A stretch of 64,000 bases of DNA from Melittangium boletus DSM 14713 (GTDB lineage: Bacteria > Myxococcota > Myxococcia > Myxococcales > Myxococcaceae), in assembly GCF_002305855.1 (NCBI RefSeq), contig NZ_CP022163.1, positions 62,292-126,291 of the forward strand, written 5' to 3'. Positions 8,501 through 15,930 of this stretch are shown piece by piece. Both the position numbers and the translations under genes were made by a program. Numbering within the stretch: position 1 is the first letter of the stretch; every line of letters begins with the position of its first letter. The notes below the pieces were generated by a model that had not been told where the DNA came from, did no database searches, and saw only the letters and a list, made by a program, of their open reading frames with translations.

Positions 8501-9325
8501 GGCAGCATGGACCGGGTGTACGTGGGTGACATGGAGGGCCGCGTCTGGGAGCTGTCCGCCCACACGGGAGCCAACCTCAACTACTTCACCGCGGGCGGCT
8601 CGCCCGTGAGCTACCCGCTGTTCGCCACGCAGAACGCGCTGCATCCGGTGACCACGGTGCCGGCCATCATGCGCCTGCCCTACAGCTTCGACACCGGCAG
8701 CGTGTTCGCGCAGCTCGGCGTGGGCAGCAAGGCCGCGGGCAAGCTCGGGCTCGTGTTCGGCACGGCGGGCGTCGACTGGGTCCTCACGAAGACCGATGAC
8801 AAGGGCAACCCCATCCCCGTCAAGGGCCGCGTGTACGTGGCGGCCTCGCTCCCGGAGGACCTGAACATCCGCGACGTGCTCTCCTACGACAAGATCACCC
8901 CCGTGCCCTTCGACCTGCGGGGTCCGCTCGCCGACCGGGGCACCACCAAGGCAGGGTCCGTCACCTTCCAGTCGCTGCAGGAGAACGAGCGCGCCGTGGG
9001 CTCGCCGAAGATCGTCGGCAGCAAGATCGTGTTGACCACCGCCTACGGCACCACGGAGGGCGACCCGTTCGCCACCAACATGCAGGGCCGCACCCACGTG
9101 CTCGACATGAACACGACGGCCGCGGACACGGTGGTGAGCGAGGCGGGCAAGTCGGCCGCGGGCGCGCTCGTGCTGCCCGACGGATCCCTCATCACCCAGA
9201 CCATGGTGGGCATCCAGCGCACCGAGCCGAACACCGTCACCGTGCCCGAGGCGGGTGTGGCGGGCAAGCGCACCCCGGTGCGCATCGGCTCCTGGCTGGA
9301 TCTGGGCCGGGCCCTCGCGGAGTAA
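5504..9325 (+). CDS. pilY1: PilY1-type type IV pilus tip adhesin/priming protein
   Basis: A 1273-residue secreted protein with an N-terminal signal peptide (cleavage near TAGA-TDVRF, residue 22). The C-terminal PilY1/PilC propeller begins near residue 750 (VAYIGGLDGQLHAIYLRG) and runs through GELFALDVTDP and QVFALDAGTGKKLWQW. Two calcium-binding-like loops are visible: DINGDG at 819-824 and DVDGDG at 995-1000. The N-terminal half lacks the MIDAS motif of a von Willebrand A domain found in Pseudomonas PilY1. The frame is open far upstream, but ATG 5504 has the signal peptide and GAGG upstream. It is followed after 6 bases by the minor pilin genes, as in myxobacterial minor-pilin clusters, whose products prime pilus assembly and sit at the tip. 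Confidence 0.9.
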   Translation: MKALRIRSLAVLCLLAVPLTAGATDVRFEQGSLIIPEQMAYQSRCGAVASYGLVYRLLQQKVTIYWAVEPSKTSHHRCKNKSEDKRYIDGCDFAVEKETGRPVSLLKNSTGVFTDDFDTFSTSGNPNSTGEGAFKVNKDQTRLRYMGGPFIIDATEAAKAVNLIKTHADFALFRGAEGGATCNPGTYFNVRVHRANNAFVAPIARIMNEVPPPIALVRGRNTSNAGSVEILRAYLTNAGLNFSGAEGTFEKHGKIFDVLDQDNELVSSPAYPNSKLNYAPDPTAPNKTYYKVMWSPHWQGDTSNSTKRANLKSALKNIAHFVDNGNSIFNECASIETYESSYKPNNSVRELYQDNEPTRFMTGGNAVTGLQTLDAGELINPNGFAVNGQDCSDPGRKGDCFSYTNYGDLFSQKGDYELTVASTSTVEAFRPRTGQKYNEGTVRMISTESTSSAKHGWDLYVSRQKDNNKQKGNVIYLAGHTFAQLAGGNRIVLNTLLNLAYKPESLETSRSEPVADITYKPGTTTVDKVRVLAGTYLHTPPQALFPERINFRTEKAADWVFPYIEGRFRSYVAQDIETDRQGFGKNAEWEASVLVPAPGDRTVFTVLGTNQEGLKRVPFTLSQVVNGSCLDDKTAKTGKIAGVCDLQEAIGLDLNSSGTSVLDPNNTGKIDPAVAASVVTSLNHMSQHFLQRVRGFCVAHEKDDGTPYDEMSPTVNQCDNRQFGEVRSTLGGLDHASAAVVGASRYITTPRIEVAYIGGLDGQLHAIYLRGDQPGFSKPKPGTELWAFIPKGQLSRLSTNNARVDVSPSVSDVYADYEDINGDGVLSGDDERSTGRFRWRTVLVSGSGRLGGELFALDVTDPTKPLVLWDVLSASDNFDSSKVSENTSPKWRDTWTDGAPNPPPNYNDPTKPTKRTGPYNFKDLGDTLTVNLVPVRRGNRPSYQVVVATNGATSGAQQLQVFALDAGTGKKLWQWERPYGENTSNSVPGGTSTLDVDGDGSMDRVYVGDMEGRVWELSAHTGANLNYFTAGGSPVSYPLFATQNALHPVTTVPAIMRLPYSFDTGSVFAQLGVGSKAAGKLGLVFGTAGVDWVLTKTDDKGNPIPVKGRVYVAASLPEDLNIRDVLSYDKITPVPFDLRGPLADRGTTKAGSVTFQSLQENERAVGSPKIVGSKIVLTTAYGTTEGDPFATNMQGRTHVLDMNTTAADTVVSEAGKSAAGALVLPDGSLITQTMVGIQRTEPNTVTVPEAGVAGKRTPVRIGSWLDLGRALAE

Positions 9326-9331
9326 CCAGGC

Positions 9332-9886
9332 ATGCGCAGGCGGACTTCTCCCCGTGGTTTGACGCTCGTCGAGGTGATGGTGGCCATGTCGCTGGTCGCC
9401 GTGGCCACCCTCGCCCTCGTGTCCGCCAACACCATCGCCGCCCGCTACTCCAGCCGCTCCTACCGTCACCACGTGGCGATGCGGCTGGCGCAGCAGCGGC
9501 TGGATGTCTTGATGATGGGCGAGCAGAAGCAGAAGCTGCGCCCGGCGGCGGCCGTGGGGGAAGATCCGGTGCCGGACGGCACGCCCCTGGACTGCCAGGA
9601 GACCGGGGCGCCCGCGGAGCTGTGCAGTGGGGCCCAGCCCGCGCTGCTAGGCTGGGTGGATATCTACGGTCGCCCGTGCAGGCGCACGGGGACGCCCGAT
9701 GATGGCTACCACTCCACCTGTCAGTACCGCCGTTATGTGCACTTCGAGAGAACCCCCAGTGCCGGCTCCGCGGGGGATGTGTGGCGCATCTCCGTCGCGG
9801 TCAGTCATGCGTCGGACGGCGAGTGTGGCAACACCGAGGAAGGTGATTCTCAATGCGTCGTCACCAGTGCCGTCCTGACCCGCTAA
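9332..9886 (+). CDS. pilV: PilV-like minor pilin
   Basis: A 184-residue type IV prepilin. The class III signal is MRRRTSPRG followed by LTLVEV; prepilin peptidase should cut after Gly9 and Glu is in the +5 position of the mature protein. A hydrophobic helix of about 20 residues follows. The rest is a small soluble domain with several cysteines that could form disulfides. It sits between pilY1 (6-base gap) and the pilW-like gene, which overlaps its last 34 bases. PilV is inferred from position and prepilin type; minor pilins are hard to name by sequence. Confidence 0.78.
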   Translation: MRRRTSPRGLTLVEVMVAMSLVAVATLALVSANTIAARYSSRSYRHHVAMRLAQQRLDVLMMGEQKQKLRPAAAVGEDPVPDGTPLDCQETGAPAELCSGAQPALLGWVDIYGRPCRRTGTPDDGYHSTCQYRRYVHFERTPSAGSAGDVWRISVAVSHASDGECGNTEEGDSQCVVTSAVLTR

Positions 9887-10962
9887 CGCCCGCCCGGAGG
9901 CGGCGCTCGGCACGCGGCCTGACCCTGGTGGAATTGATGATGAGCGCCGCGCTCGGCATCCTCCTGCTCACGGCCGCCGTCGCCGTGCTGCTGGCGGCGG
10001 GCCGCATGCGGCGCAATCAGCAGTTGTTGTCGGACGCCAACGACGAGGCCCGCGCCGCCCTGCGCGTGGTGTCTCGCGCCCTGGCCGCCACCGGCGTGGG
10101 CGGCAGCGTCTACGCCTACCTGGATGATGTCGGCAACAAGCAGCAGCGGGCCGCGCTCATCTTCACCAACGGCGCCGCGCCGCTCAGCGCACCGGATATG
10201 CCGCAGGCGCCCGACACGATCACGCTCCTGCGCTACGCCGCGGACCGGCGCAGTGAGTTGGTGGAGAACCTGGTGGGTCCCCTGCTCCGCCTGACGCCGG
10301 ATCCCCGCCTGTCGACGACTCCTGGCGTGATTCCCGACATCTTCCAGGCGGGCGAGAGCGCGCTCGTCACCAACTTCCAGCGCGCCATGCTCCTGCCGGT
10401 CTCGAAGCACGAACTCAACGGCCCCGCGCGGACCGTCGACGTGGAGACCGGCCTGGTCAACCCCGTGCTCCTGCAGGACGCGCAGATTCCCATCGAGCCT
10501 GGCTCCAGCGTGTTCCCGGTCCAGGTCGTGCGCTACCGGGTGCTGCACGTGCCCGCCGCAGGCAATCAGCCAGAGCGCGGTGATCTGGTCATGGAGACGT
10601 TGAACCCCCGTACGCTCGCGGTGCTCGATCAGTCGGTGCTGGCGCGCGACGTCGAGGACTTCCAGGTGCAGTGGGCCTACGATCGCAACGACGATGGCGT
10701 GGCCGACGGAGGCTACAGCGATGACGGACCCACGGGCACCGCCATCGATCCGGGGCTCACCTTCGCCCGCGTCAGCATCTCGGCCCGCACGAGCGCTCAG
10801 CTCGTGAGCGACAAGGGCCCCTTCGAGGCCAAGGGTGAGATGACCCCCTTCGAGCGGGGACTCGACCTGGGAGGCGCCGAGCAGCCGCCGCCCAGTGGAT
10901 ACCGCCGCCGGGTGCTCAGTACCGTGGTCCTGCTCAAGAACCTCGCCGCCCCGCGCATCTGA
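9853..10962 (+). CDS. pilW: PilW-like minor pilin
   Basis: A 369-residue prepilin with a long basic leader of 22 residues ending in RRRSARG, then LTLVELMMS with Glu at mature position 5. The hydrophobic helix and a large soluble domain follow, including the DVEDFQVQWAYDRNDDG region typical of PilW proteins. The size fits PilW, the largest minor pilin. The start at 9853 overlaps pilV by 34 bases, which implies coupled translation; no alternative start gives a complete leader. It is cut by the same prepilin peptidase as the other pilins, not by the Tad-type CpaA encoded elsewhere in the window (inference). Confidence 0.8.
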   Translation: MRRHQCRPDPLTPARRRRSARGLTLVELMMSAALGILLLTAAVAVLLAAGRMRRNQQLLSDANDEARAALRVVSRALAATGVGGSVYAYLDDVGNKQQRAALIFTNGAAPLSAPDMPQAPDTITLLRYAADRRSELVENLVGPLLRLTPDPRLSTTPGVIPDIFQAGESALVTNFQRAMLLPVSKHELNGPARTVDVETGLVNPVLLQDAQIPIEPGSSVFPVQVVRYRVLHVPAAGNQPERGDLVMETLNPRTLAVLDQSVLARDVEDFQVQWAYDRNDDGVADGGYSDDGPTGTAIDPGLTFARVSISARTSAQLVSDKGPFEAKGEMTPFERGLDLGGAEQPPPSGYRRRVLSTVVLLKNLAAPRI

Positions 10963-10979
10963 GGATTGGAGATCGCGAC

Positions 10980-11627
10980 ATGAAGTCTCGAGCCCCTCGT
11001 GGTTCAACCCTGTTGACGGCCATGGGCATCACCGTGGTCCTGGCGCTCATCATCTTCGGCGTCCTCACCTATACGGGCTCGGAGCAGGAGCGCAGCGGCC
11101 GCTCCGTGCGCGACATCGACGCGCAGACGTGCGCCGAGTCCGCCGCGCACTGGGGCCGCAAGTACTACGGAGACAACTTCGTCCGTTGGAACGAGATGCT
11201 GGGGCCCAACTCCGGCTACAGCAACCCCGCGGAGACGAACCGGGACAACTGGGGCCCGGGCTCCTTCGGGCGCCTCGACGGACAGGAGGTCACCATCGAC
11301 CGCCCCGCGGACTTCCGCGTCACCATCCGGGACAACGCGGACGAGGCCGTGGGCGCGGCTCCCAATCCCCAGGAGGACAACGATCTGCAGATCATCCTCC
11401 GGGCCGAGTGCCTCGTTCCCCGGCTCGCGCTGCGCACCACGGACCTGGTGGAAGCGCCCCGCGAGGTGAGCAACGACCCCTACGCCTGGCACGGCCAGGT
11501 CCTCTCCGAGACGAGCCAGACCCGGCGCAACAAGGTCGTGGAGGTGGTGCTCATCCACGTCCCCCTGGATGGCTACAAGGGACAGCGCGGCGGCGGAGCC
11601 AGCGGCGACCAGAACGTCACCCAGTAG
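10980..11627 (+). CDS. pilX: PilX-like minor pilin lacking Glu5
   Basis: A 215-residue prepilin-like protein. The leader is MKSRAPRG, followed by STLLTAMGITVVLALIIFG. Mature position 5 is Thr, not Glu, as in GspK/PilX-type tip pilins, which cap the fibre and need no contact with a preceding subunit. Downstream residues contain an ESAAHWGRKYY region resembling the PilX N-terminal helix, then a soluble domain. It starts 17 bases after pilW and closes the pilY1-V-W-X group. No FimU/GspH-type gene was found next to it. Confidence 0.75.
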   Translation: MKSRAPRGSTLLTAMGITVVLALIIFGVLTYTGSEQERSGRSVRDIDAQTCAESAAHWGRKYYGDNFVRWNEMLGPNSGYSNPAETNRDNWGPGSFGRLDGQEVTIDRPADFRVTIRDNADEAVGAAPNPQEDNDLQIILRAECLVPRLALRTTDLVEAPREVSNDPYAWHGQVLSETSQTRRNKVVEVVLIHVPLDGYKGQRGGGASGDQNVTQ

Positions 11628-11650
11628 GCCCCGCCCGAGCCGCGCATCGC

Positions 11651-12163
11651 CTACCGGCCGCGCGCCGGCAACACCGAGGCGCGCACGGGGGCCCGCACGG
11701 GCTGGCGCACCTCGGCCCGCTCACGGTGGCGGAGGATCTTCTCGTACGCCAGGTTCAGCTCGCGCATCTGGGCCTCCGAGCCGCCCCGGTCCGGGTGCCG
11801 CTCGAGCGCCAGCTCACGGAAGCGCGCCCGCACCACCTCGACGGAGTCCCGCGGCGACACGCCCAGCACCTGGTGCGGATCCTGCTCGTCCAGCGCCGCC
11901 ATCCACGCCTCGAGCTTGCCCTTGGCCGCCAGGAAGCGCGCGTCCGCCTCCGTCTTCTCCTTCACCGGGTGGGTGCGCATCTTCGCGTCCGCCCGGAAGA
12001 CCTCGGTGTAGGTACTCGACACCCAGCGGTGGCACGAGCCGCAGCGGAAGTACTTGATGCGAGGCCCCGCGTGGCCGGCCATCCGCACCCCACAATGGGT
12101 GCATTCGACCTCCACGTTCTCCAGGGTCCGCCAGTTCCAGCTCGTCGCAACCGCCGCGCTCAT
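11651..12163 (-). CDS. Zinc-ribbon and J-domain protein
   Basis: A 170-residue cytoplasmic protein with an N-terminal zinc ribbon (Cys21, Cys24, Cys41, Cys44) and a C-terminal J domain at about residues 95-148 with the HPD motif at 123-125 (ALERHPDRGG). J domains stimulate the ATPase of Hsp70/DnaK; the zinc ribbon may select clients. There is no Gly/Phe region and no DnaJ C-terminal domain, so it is a specialised co-chaperone and not DnaJ. The start at 12163 is preferred over a GTG at 12175 because GAGGTGG precedes it by about 8 bases. It converges with pilX and diverges from proC. Confidence 0.8.
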   Translation of the reverse strand: MSAAVATSWNWRTLENVEVECTHCGVRMAGHAGPRIKYFRCGSCHRWVSSTYTEVFRADAKMRTHPVKEKTEADARFLAAKGKLEAWMAALDEQDPHQVLGVSPRDSVEVVRARFRELALERHPDRGGSEAQMRELNLAYEKILRHRERAEVRQPVRAPVRASVLPARGR

Positions 12164-12323
12164 GGGTGTGCCCACCTCGTCCGTTCAGGCGCTACATGTC
12201 CGTAGCGGGCGGCAAGGTCGCATGTTCGGATCCCCTGTCAACAAATGAGCGCGCGAAAGGACTGGAAAACTCCACCCACACGGCGCGTGCCGGGGCGTGG
12301 GGTTTCACGCTAGAACCCGGCGG

Positions 12324-13157
12324 ATGCTCGAACGGACCATCGCCTTCCTCGGCGCCGGCAACATGGCCGAGGCGCTCATCAAGGGCCTGTTGCGCGCCGG
12401 CACCGCCCGGCCCGAGGCGCTCATCGCCACCGGCCGCCGCGACGATCGCCTGGACACCCTGCGGCGCACCTATGGGGTGCGCACCACCCTGGACAACCTG
12501 GCCGCGGTGCGCGAGGCGGACGTGGTGGTGCTCTCCGTGAAGCCCCAGGCACTGGACAAGGTGCTCGTGCAGGTGGCGCCGGCGGTGGATGCGAACAAGC
12601 TCTTCATTTCCGTGGCCGCGGGCGTGCCCATCTCCGCCATGGAGCGCCGGCTCGGCGGGGGCACGCGCATCATCCGCACCATGCCCAATACGCCCTCGCT
12701 CGTGGGCGCGGGGGCGTGCGCGCTGTCTCCCGGGGAGCACGCGAGCGAGGAGGACTTGTCGGTGGCCAGCCGCGTCTTCCAGTCCGTGGGCACCACCACC
12801 GTGGTGGACGAGAACCTGCTCGACGCCGTCACCGGCCTGTCCGGCAGCGGCCCCGCGTACATCTTCCTCATCATCGAGGCGTTGTCGGACGCGGGCGTGA
12901 AGGTGGGCCTGCCGCGCTACACCGCGCTCAAGCTGGCCGCGCAGACGGTGCTCGGCAGCGCGCAGCTGCTCATCGAGACGAACGCGCACCCGGGCCAGCT
13001 CAAGGATCAGGTGACGAGCCCCGGGGGCACGGCGATCGCCGGCCTGCATACCCTGGAGGCGGGCGGGCTGCGCACCACCCTCATCAACGCCGTGGAGGCG
13101 GCCACGCGCCGGGCGAGGGAGTTGGGGGAGCAGTTCCTGGAGAAGTCCCAGGGCTGA
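12324..13157 (+). CDS. proC: Pyrroline-5-carboxylate reductase
   Basis: Last enzyme of proline synthesis: reduces 1-pyrroline-5-carboxylate to L-proline with NAD(P)H in the cytoplasm. 277 residues, the usual size. Visible: the N-terminal dinucleotide fold IAFLGAGNMAEALIKGLL, the substrate-pocket region RTMPNTPSLVGAG and the C-terminal family signature, including GLSGSGPAYIF and TSPGGTAIAGLHTLE. I start at ATG 12324, just before the Rossmann strand; a GTG at 12297 would add nine unneeded residues. A DivIVA-like gene follows 16 bases later; in many bacteria proC neighbours the yggS-yggT-divIVA group. Confidence 0.95.
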   Translation: MLERTIAFLGAGNMAEALIKGLLRAGTARPEALIATGRRDDRLDTLRRTYGVRTTLDNLAAVREADVVVLSVKPQALDKVLVQVAPAVDANKLFISVAAGVPISAMERRLGGGTRIIRTMPNTPSLVGAGACALSPGEHASEEDLSVASRVFQSVGTTTVVDENLLDAVTGLSGSGPAYIFLIIEALSDAGVKVGLPRYTALKLAAQTVLGSAQLLIETNAHPGQLKDQVTSPGGTAIAGLHTLEAGGLRTTLINAVEAATRRARELGEQFLEKSQG

Positions 13158-13173
13158 CCTATACTCGGGGATC

Positions 13174-13701
13174 ATGAAGATCACCCCTCTCGACATCCGC
13201 CAGAAGCGCTTCGAAGCGGCCCTGCGCGGCTACTCCAAGGGCGAGGTGGACGCCTTCCTCGAGCTGCTGTCCAGCGAGTTCGAGGAGGTGGTCAAGGAGA
13301 ACATCGCCCTCAAGGAGGAGCTCAAGCGCACCCAGCTCAAGCTGGAGCAGCACGTGGAGCGCGAGCGCACCCTGCAGGAGACGATGGTCACCGCGCAGCG
13401 CATCAGCGAGGACATGAAGGTCGCCGCCAAGAAGGAGGCGGAGATCATCCTCGCGGACGCCGAGCACCAGGCGGAGAAGATCGTCCACGGCGCGCACCAG
13501 CGGCTGGTGCAGGTGGTGGAGGACATCAACGAGCTCAAGCGCCAGCGCGCCCAGTTCGAGTCGCAGGTGAAGTCCGTGGTGGACGCGCACCACAAGCTGC
13601 TGGAGACGTTCAGCGGGCGCACCTTCGCCGACAAGGATTACGCCCGGGTGGAGGACAACGTGGCCTACCTCTCGCAGAAGAAGGCGCAGAACGCCGAGTA
13701 A
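13174..13701 (+). CDS. DivIVA-domain coiled-coil protein
   Basis: A 175-residue protein starting with the DivIVA N-terminal domain (ITPLDIRQKRF, then GYSKGEVDAFLELL), which binds curved membrane, followed by long heptad-type coiled coil to about residue 150. DivIVA proteins mark cell poles and septa and recruit partners in division or polar growth. The family is best known in Gram-positives, but short DivIVA-domain proteins occur in delta-proteobacterial lineages next to proC. It lies 16 bases downstream of proC, so co-transcription is likely. The C-terminal tail (YLSQKKAQNAE) has no recognised motif. Confidence 0.85.
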   Translation: MKITPLDIRQKRFEAALRGYSKGEVDAFLELLSSEFEEVVKENIALKEELKRTQLKLEQHVERERTLQETMVTAQRISEDMKVAAKKEAEIILADAEHQAEKIVHGAHQRLVQVVEDINELKRQRAQFESQVKSVVDAHHKLLETFSGRTFADKDYARVEDNVAYLSQKKAQNAE

Positions 13702-13800
13702 CCAGGCGCTGACGCTTCGCGTCGCGAACAGTGCGGGGCGCGAGGGCTTGGCGCGGCATGGGCCCTGGCTGCTATGTCTCATCCTCACGTGAGGCCGCCC

Positions 13801-14982
13801 ATGCGCCACCTGCTCCTGTTCCTGCTGTTGTTGTTGTCGCCCCGGGTCGGGGCACAGGAAGGCATGAGTCCGCCCCAGGTGCCGGGCCACGCCAATGGCG
13901 GTGTGGAGCCCGCCCTGGTGCCCACCCCCATTCCCGCGCTGGTCTCCGGTACGGTGGAGACGCCGCGCTTCCGCATCCTCTACTCCACCCGCGCCGAAGG
14001 GGCCGCGCGCCAGCTCGCCACCCATATCGAGTCCGTGCGCGACGCCTTCGTGAGCGTGCTCGGCCGAGACTGGCCCGGCACGACGGAAATCCGCATGGGC
14101 GTGGGCCGCGCGGAGTTCGAGGGGATGGCGCTGCCCGGCGGCGAGCCTCCGGGCTGGGCCGTGGCCCTCGCCTACCCCACCCACCGCATCGTCCTGCTCG
14201 ACGCGCTGACGCTCGCGGGTCCCGAGGGCCAGGTGACGCTGCGGCATGAGCTGGCGCACGTGGCGCTCGGGCAGCTCGCGCCCCACTGGCCCCGCTGGTT
14301 CCAGGAAGGGCTCGCGCAGAACCTGACGGGAGAGAACCTCTCCATGACGCACTACGCGGCGCTCTTCAGCGCCGTGGCCCAGGAGAAGGTCTTCCGCTTC
14401 GAGCACCTGGCCGAGGAGTGGCCGGATCTCCCCTCGGACGTGGAACTGGCCTATGCGCAGAGCGCCGCCTTCGTGGGCTGGCTCGCGGCGCGCCAGGGCC
14501 CCGAGGGCATGGGCCGGCTCGTGGACGAGGTGGCCACGGGCCAGCCCTTCGAGCAGGCCTTCGGCAAGGCCTTCCATTCTTCCCTGTGGGTGGAGGAACA
14601 GGCGTGGCGCGAGGGACTGGCGGCGCGCTACGGCTGGCTCCCCCTGACGACGAGCACGTCGCTGCTGTGGCTGCTCATCATCGCCCTGGGCGCCGCGGCG
14701 TACCTGCGCATGCGCTCGCTCAAGGAGCAGCGGCTGGCCGAGATGGACGCGCGCGAGGCCGCCGAGGAGGCCGCGATGCGCGAGGAGCTCGAGGCCGAAC
14801 TCGCCCTGCAACGCCAGGCCCTGGAGCTGCCCACGGACGTCGTCACGCTCGAGCCGAGACAGGAATCCGAGGGCTCCGACACCCCCGAGGGCAACGCCGT
14901 GGGCTGGCGCGAGACGCCTACCTCGGATGTAGAGGAAGACGCGGAGCGCACACCGCGCCCCGTCAAACCCACCCTGCACTGA
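13801..14982 (+). CDS. Membrane-anchored gluzincin-type (peptidase MA-like) metalloprotease
   Basis: A 393-residue exported protein. The signal peptide (MRHLLLFLLLLLSPRVGAQ) and GTGAGG upstream support the start at 13801 over the ATG at 13774. The zinc site HELAH is at residues 149-153, with the likely third ligand in WFQEGLAQ about 20 residues later, as in the peptidase MA family. A transmembrane segment near residue 285 (SLLWLLIIALGAAAYL) is followed by an acidic, Glu- and Ala-rich coiled tail that should face the cytoplasm. Substrates are unknown; periplasmic proteolysis is the inferred role. It stands alone between divIVA and the sigma-54-driven gene. Confidence 0.8.
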   Translation: MRHLLLFLLLLLSPRVGAQEGMSPPQVPGHANGGVEPALVPTPIPALVSGTVETPRFRILYSTRAEGAARQLATHIESVRDAFVSVLGRDWPGTTEIRMGVGRAEFEGMALPGGEPPGWAVALAYPTHRIVLLDALTLAGPEGQVTLRHELAHVALGQLAPHWPRWFQEGLAQNLTGENLSMTHYAALFSAVAQEKVFRFEHLAEEWPDLPSDVELAYAQSAAFVGWLAARQGPEGMGRLVDEVATGQPFEQAFGKAFHSSLWVEEQAWREGLAARYGWLPLTTSTSLLWLLIIALGAAAYLRMRSLKEQRLAEMDAREAAEEAAMREELEAELALQRQALELPTDVVTLEPRQESEGSDTPEGNAVGWRETPTSDVEEDAERTPRPVKPTLH

Positions 14983-15108
14983 GGATTCTCTCCGCTCCCC
15001 GCCAAATTTCATCGTCTCCCGCGCAAAATCTACAGCGTCCAGGCGGGGAGGCACCCGGCCCGTCGCGCCAACCCACCGGATTCACTGTCCTCGCGTTTTG
15101 GAAGGGCG

Positions 15109-15125
15109 TTGGCAGGTGGCTTGCT
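15109..15125 (+). promoter_or_regulatory. Sigma-54 (RpoN) promoter
   Basis: TTGGCAG at 15109-15115, then TTGCT at 15121-15125. The invariant GG (15111-15112) and GC (15123-15124) are separated by exactly 10 bases, as the -24/-12 elements require; only one consensus position (C to G after TGGCA) differs. The expected transcript start near 15136 lies about 23 bases before ATG 15159, with GGAGG in between. Regulation by an enhancer-binding protein follows from the sigma-54 mechanism; none is encoded nearby. Confidence 0.7.
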
Positions 15126-15158
15126 TCACCCCGAGGCACAAGCGCGGAGGGAGGCGAG

Positions 15159-15677
15159 ATGGCGGAGCAGGCACGGCGACGGGCAGGGGTGGCGCGGGTT
15201 TTCGTGGGGCAACCCGAGCGGCTCGCCGCGGCATGGCGCCGGTCCCGCTTCGCGGAGGCTCGCAAGGAAGGCGCACCTCCCCGCAACCAACTGGATCAGC
15301 TGGTGGAGCCCTTCATCCGGGAGATTGGCCGCAGCCTGGAGGGCACGGAAGGCAGTGCGTGGAGCCGCACGCGCGCCGTGCTCCGGCTGTCGCCCCAGCG
15401 GGGCACGCGGGCCCTGACGGACGAGTTCGCCGCCCTGCGCCGCTGCCTCCTGGACGCGGTGGAAACGCTCGGCGGGGGTGACTCGGAGCGGGCGGTGGTG
15501 AACAACGCGGTGGACGAGGCGGCCATCTCCTCGACGGATCTCCTCGAGCACCTGGGCAATCCCTTCGCGCCCAAGCCCCGGGTGCCCTTCGCGGGCCTGG
15601 TGGTGATGAGTTTCGAGAAGCCGGCGACAGCGCGCGAGAAGTCCATCACCGGGGACGCGCAGGCGGCCGCGCACTGA
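15159..15677 (+). CDS. Uncharacterised helical protein behind a sigma-54 promoter
   Basis: A 172-residue soluble protein, no signal peptide or membrane segment. The N-terminal third is basic (MAEQARRRAGVARVFVGQPE); the middle is helical with the phrase NQLDQLVEPFIREIGRSLEG and many Arg and Leu residues, somewhat reminiscent of N-terminal helical regions of RsbR/RsbU-type stress regulators, but too weak to assign. A GGAGG sits upstream of the ATG at 15159; the frame is open further upstream but has no credible start there. The near-consensus sigma-54 promoter suggests conditional or developmental expression. No function can be named. Confidence 0.65.
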   Translation: MAEQARRRAGVARVFVGQPERLAAAWRRSRFAEARKEGAPPRNQLDQLVEPFIREIGRSLEGTEGSAWSRTRAVLRLSPQRGTRALTDEFAALRRCLLDAVETLGGGDSERAVVNNAVDEAAISSTDLLEHLGNPFAPKPRVPFAGLVVMSFEKPATAREKSITGDAQAAAH

Positions 15678-15930
15678 GACTCGAGTTGAAAGGTGTGTCG
15701 ACCCGTCCGGAGTGATGCCTCTCTGTCCAGGGAGGCGTCCGGGGCCGGCGGTTGAAGGGGGCGTGCTGACGGGCCCTGTCGGGCCCGAGGCGCGAAACGG
15801 GGTGTGCTCCCCTACGGGGGTGGGGTGAGCGCACACGGACATGGCCGCTGAAAGCCGCGGGGATGGGGGTCTCCGCGAGCCTTCTGACGGCCGGACGGGT
15901 CGACGTTGTTTTCCGGGCGGGCGCGTGCGT

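Noticed and set aside
5597..9472. Open frame of about 1290 codons antisense to pilY1
   Set aside because: pilY1 shows a signal peptide, calcium loops and propeller motifs; the antisense frame shows none.
12236..12241. TTGACA on the minus strand upstream of the J-domain gene
   Set aside because: Perfect -35 hexamer but no acceptable -10 at 16-18 bases; kept out as promoter.
14418..15158. Upstream extension of the sigma-54-driven gene
   Set aside because: Overlaps the peptidase gene out of frame; promoter, ribosome site and ATG at 15159 fix the start.
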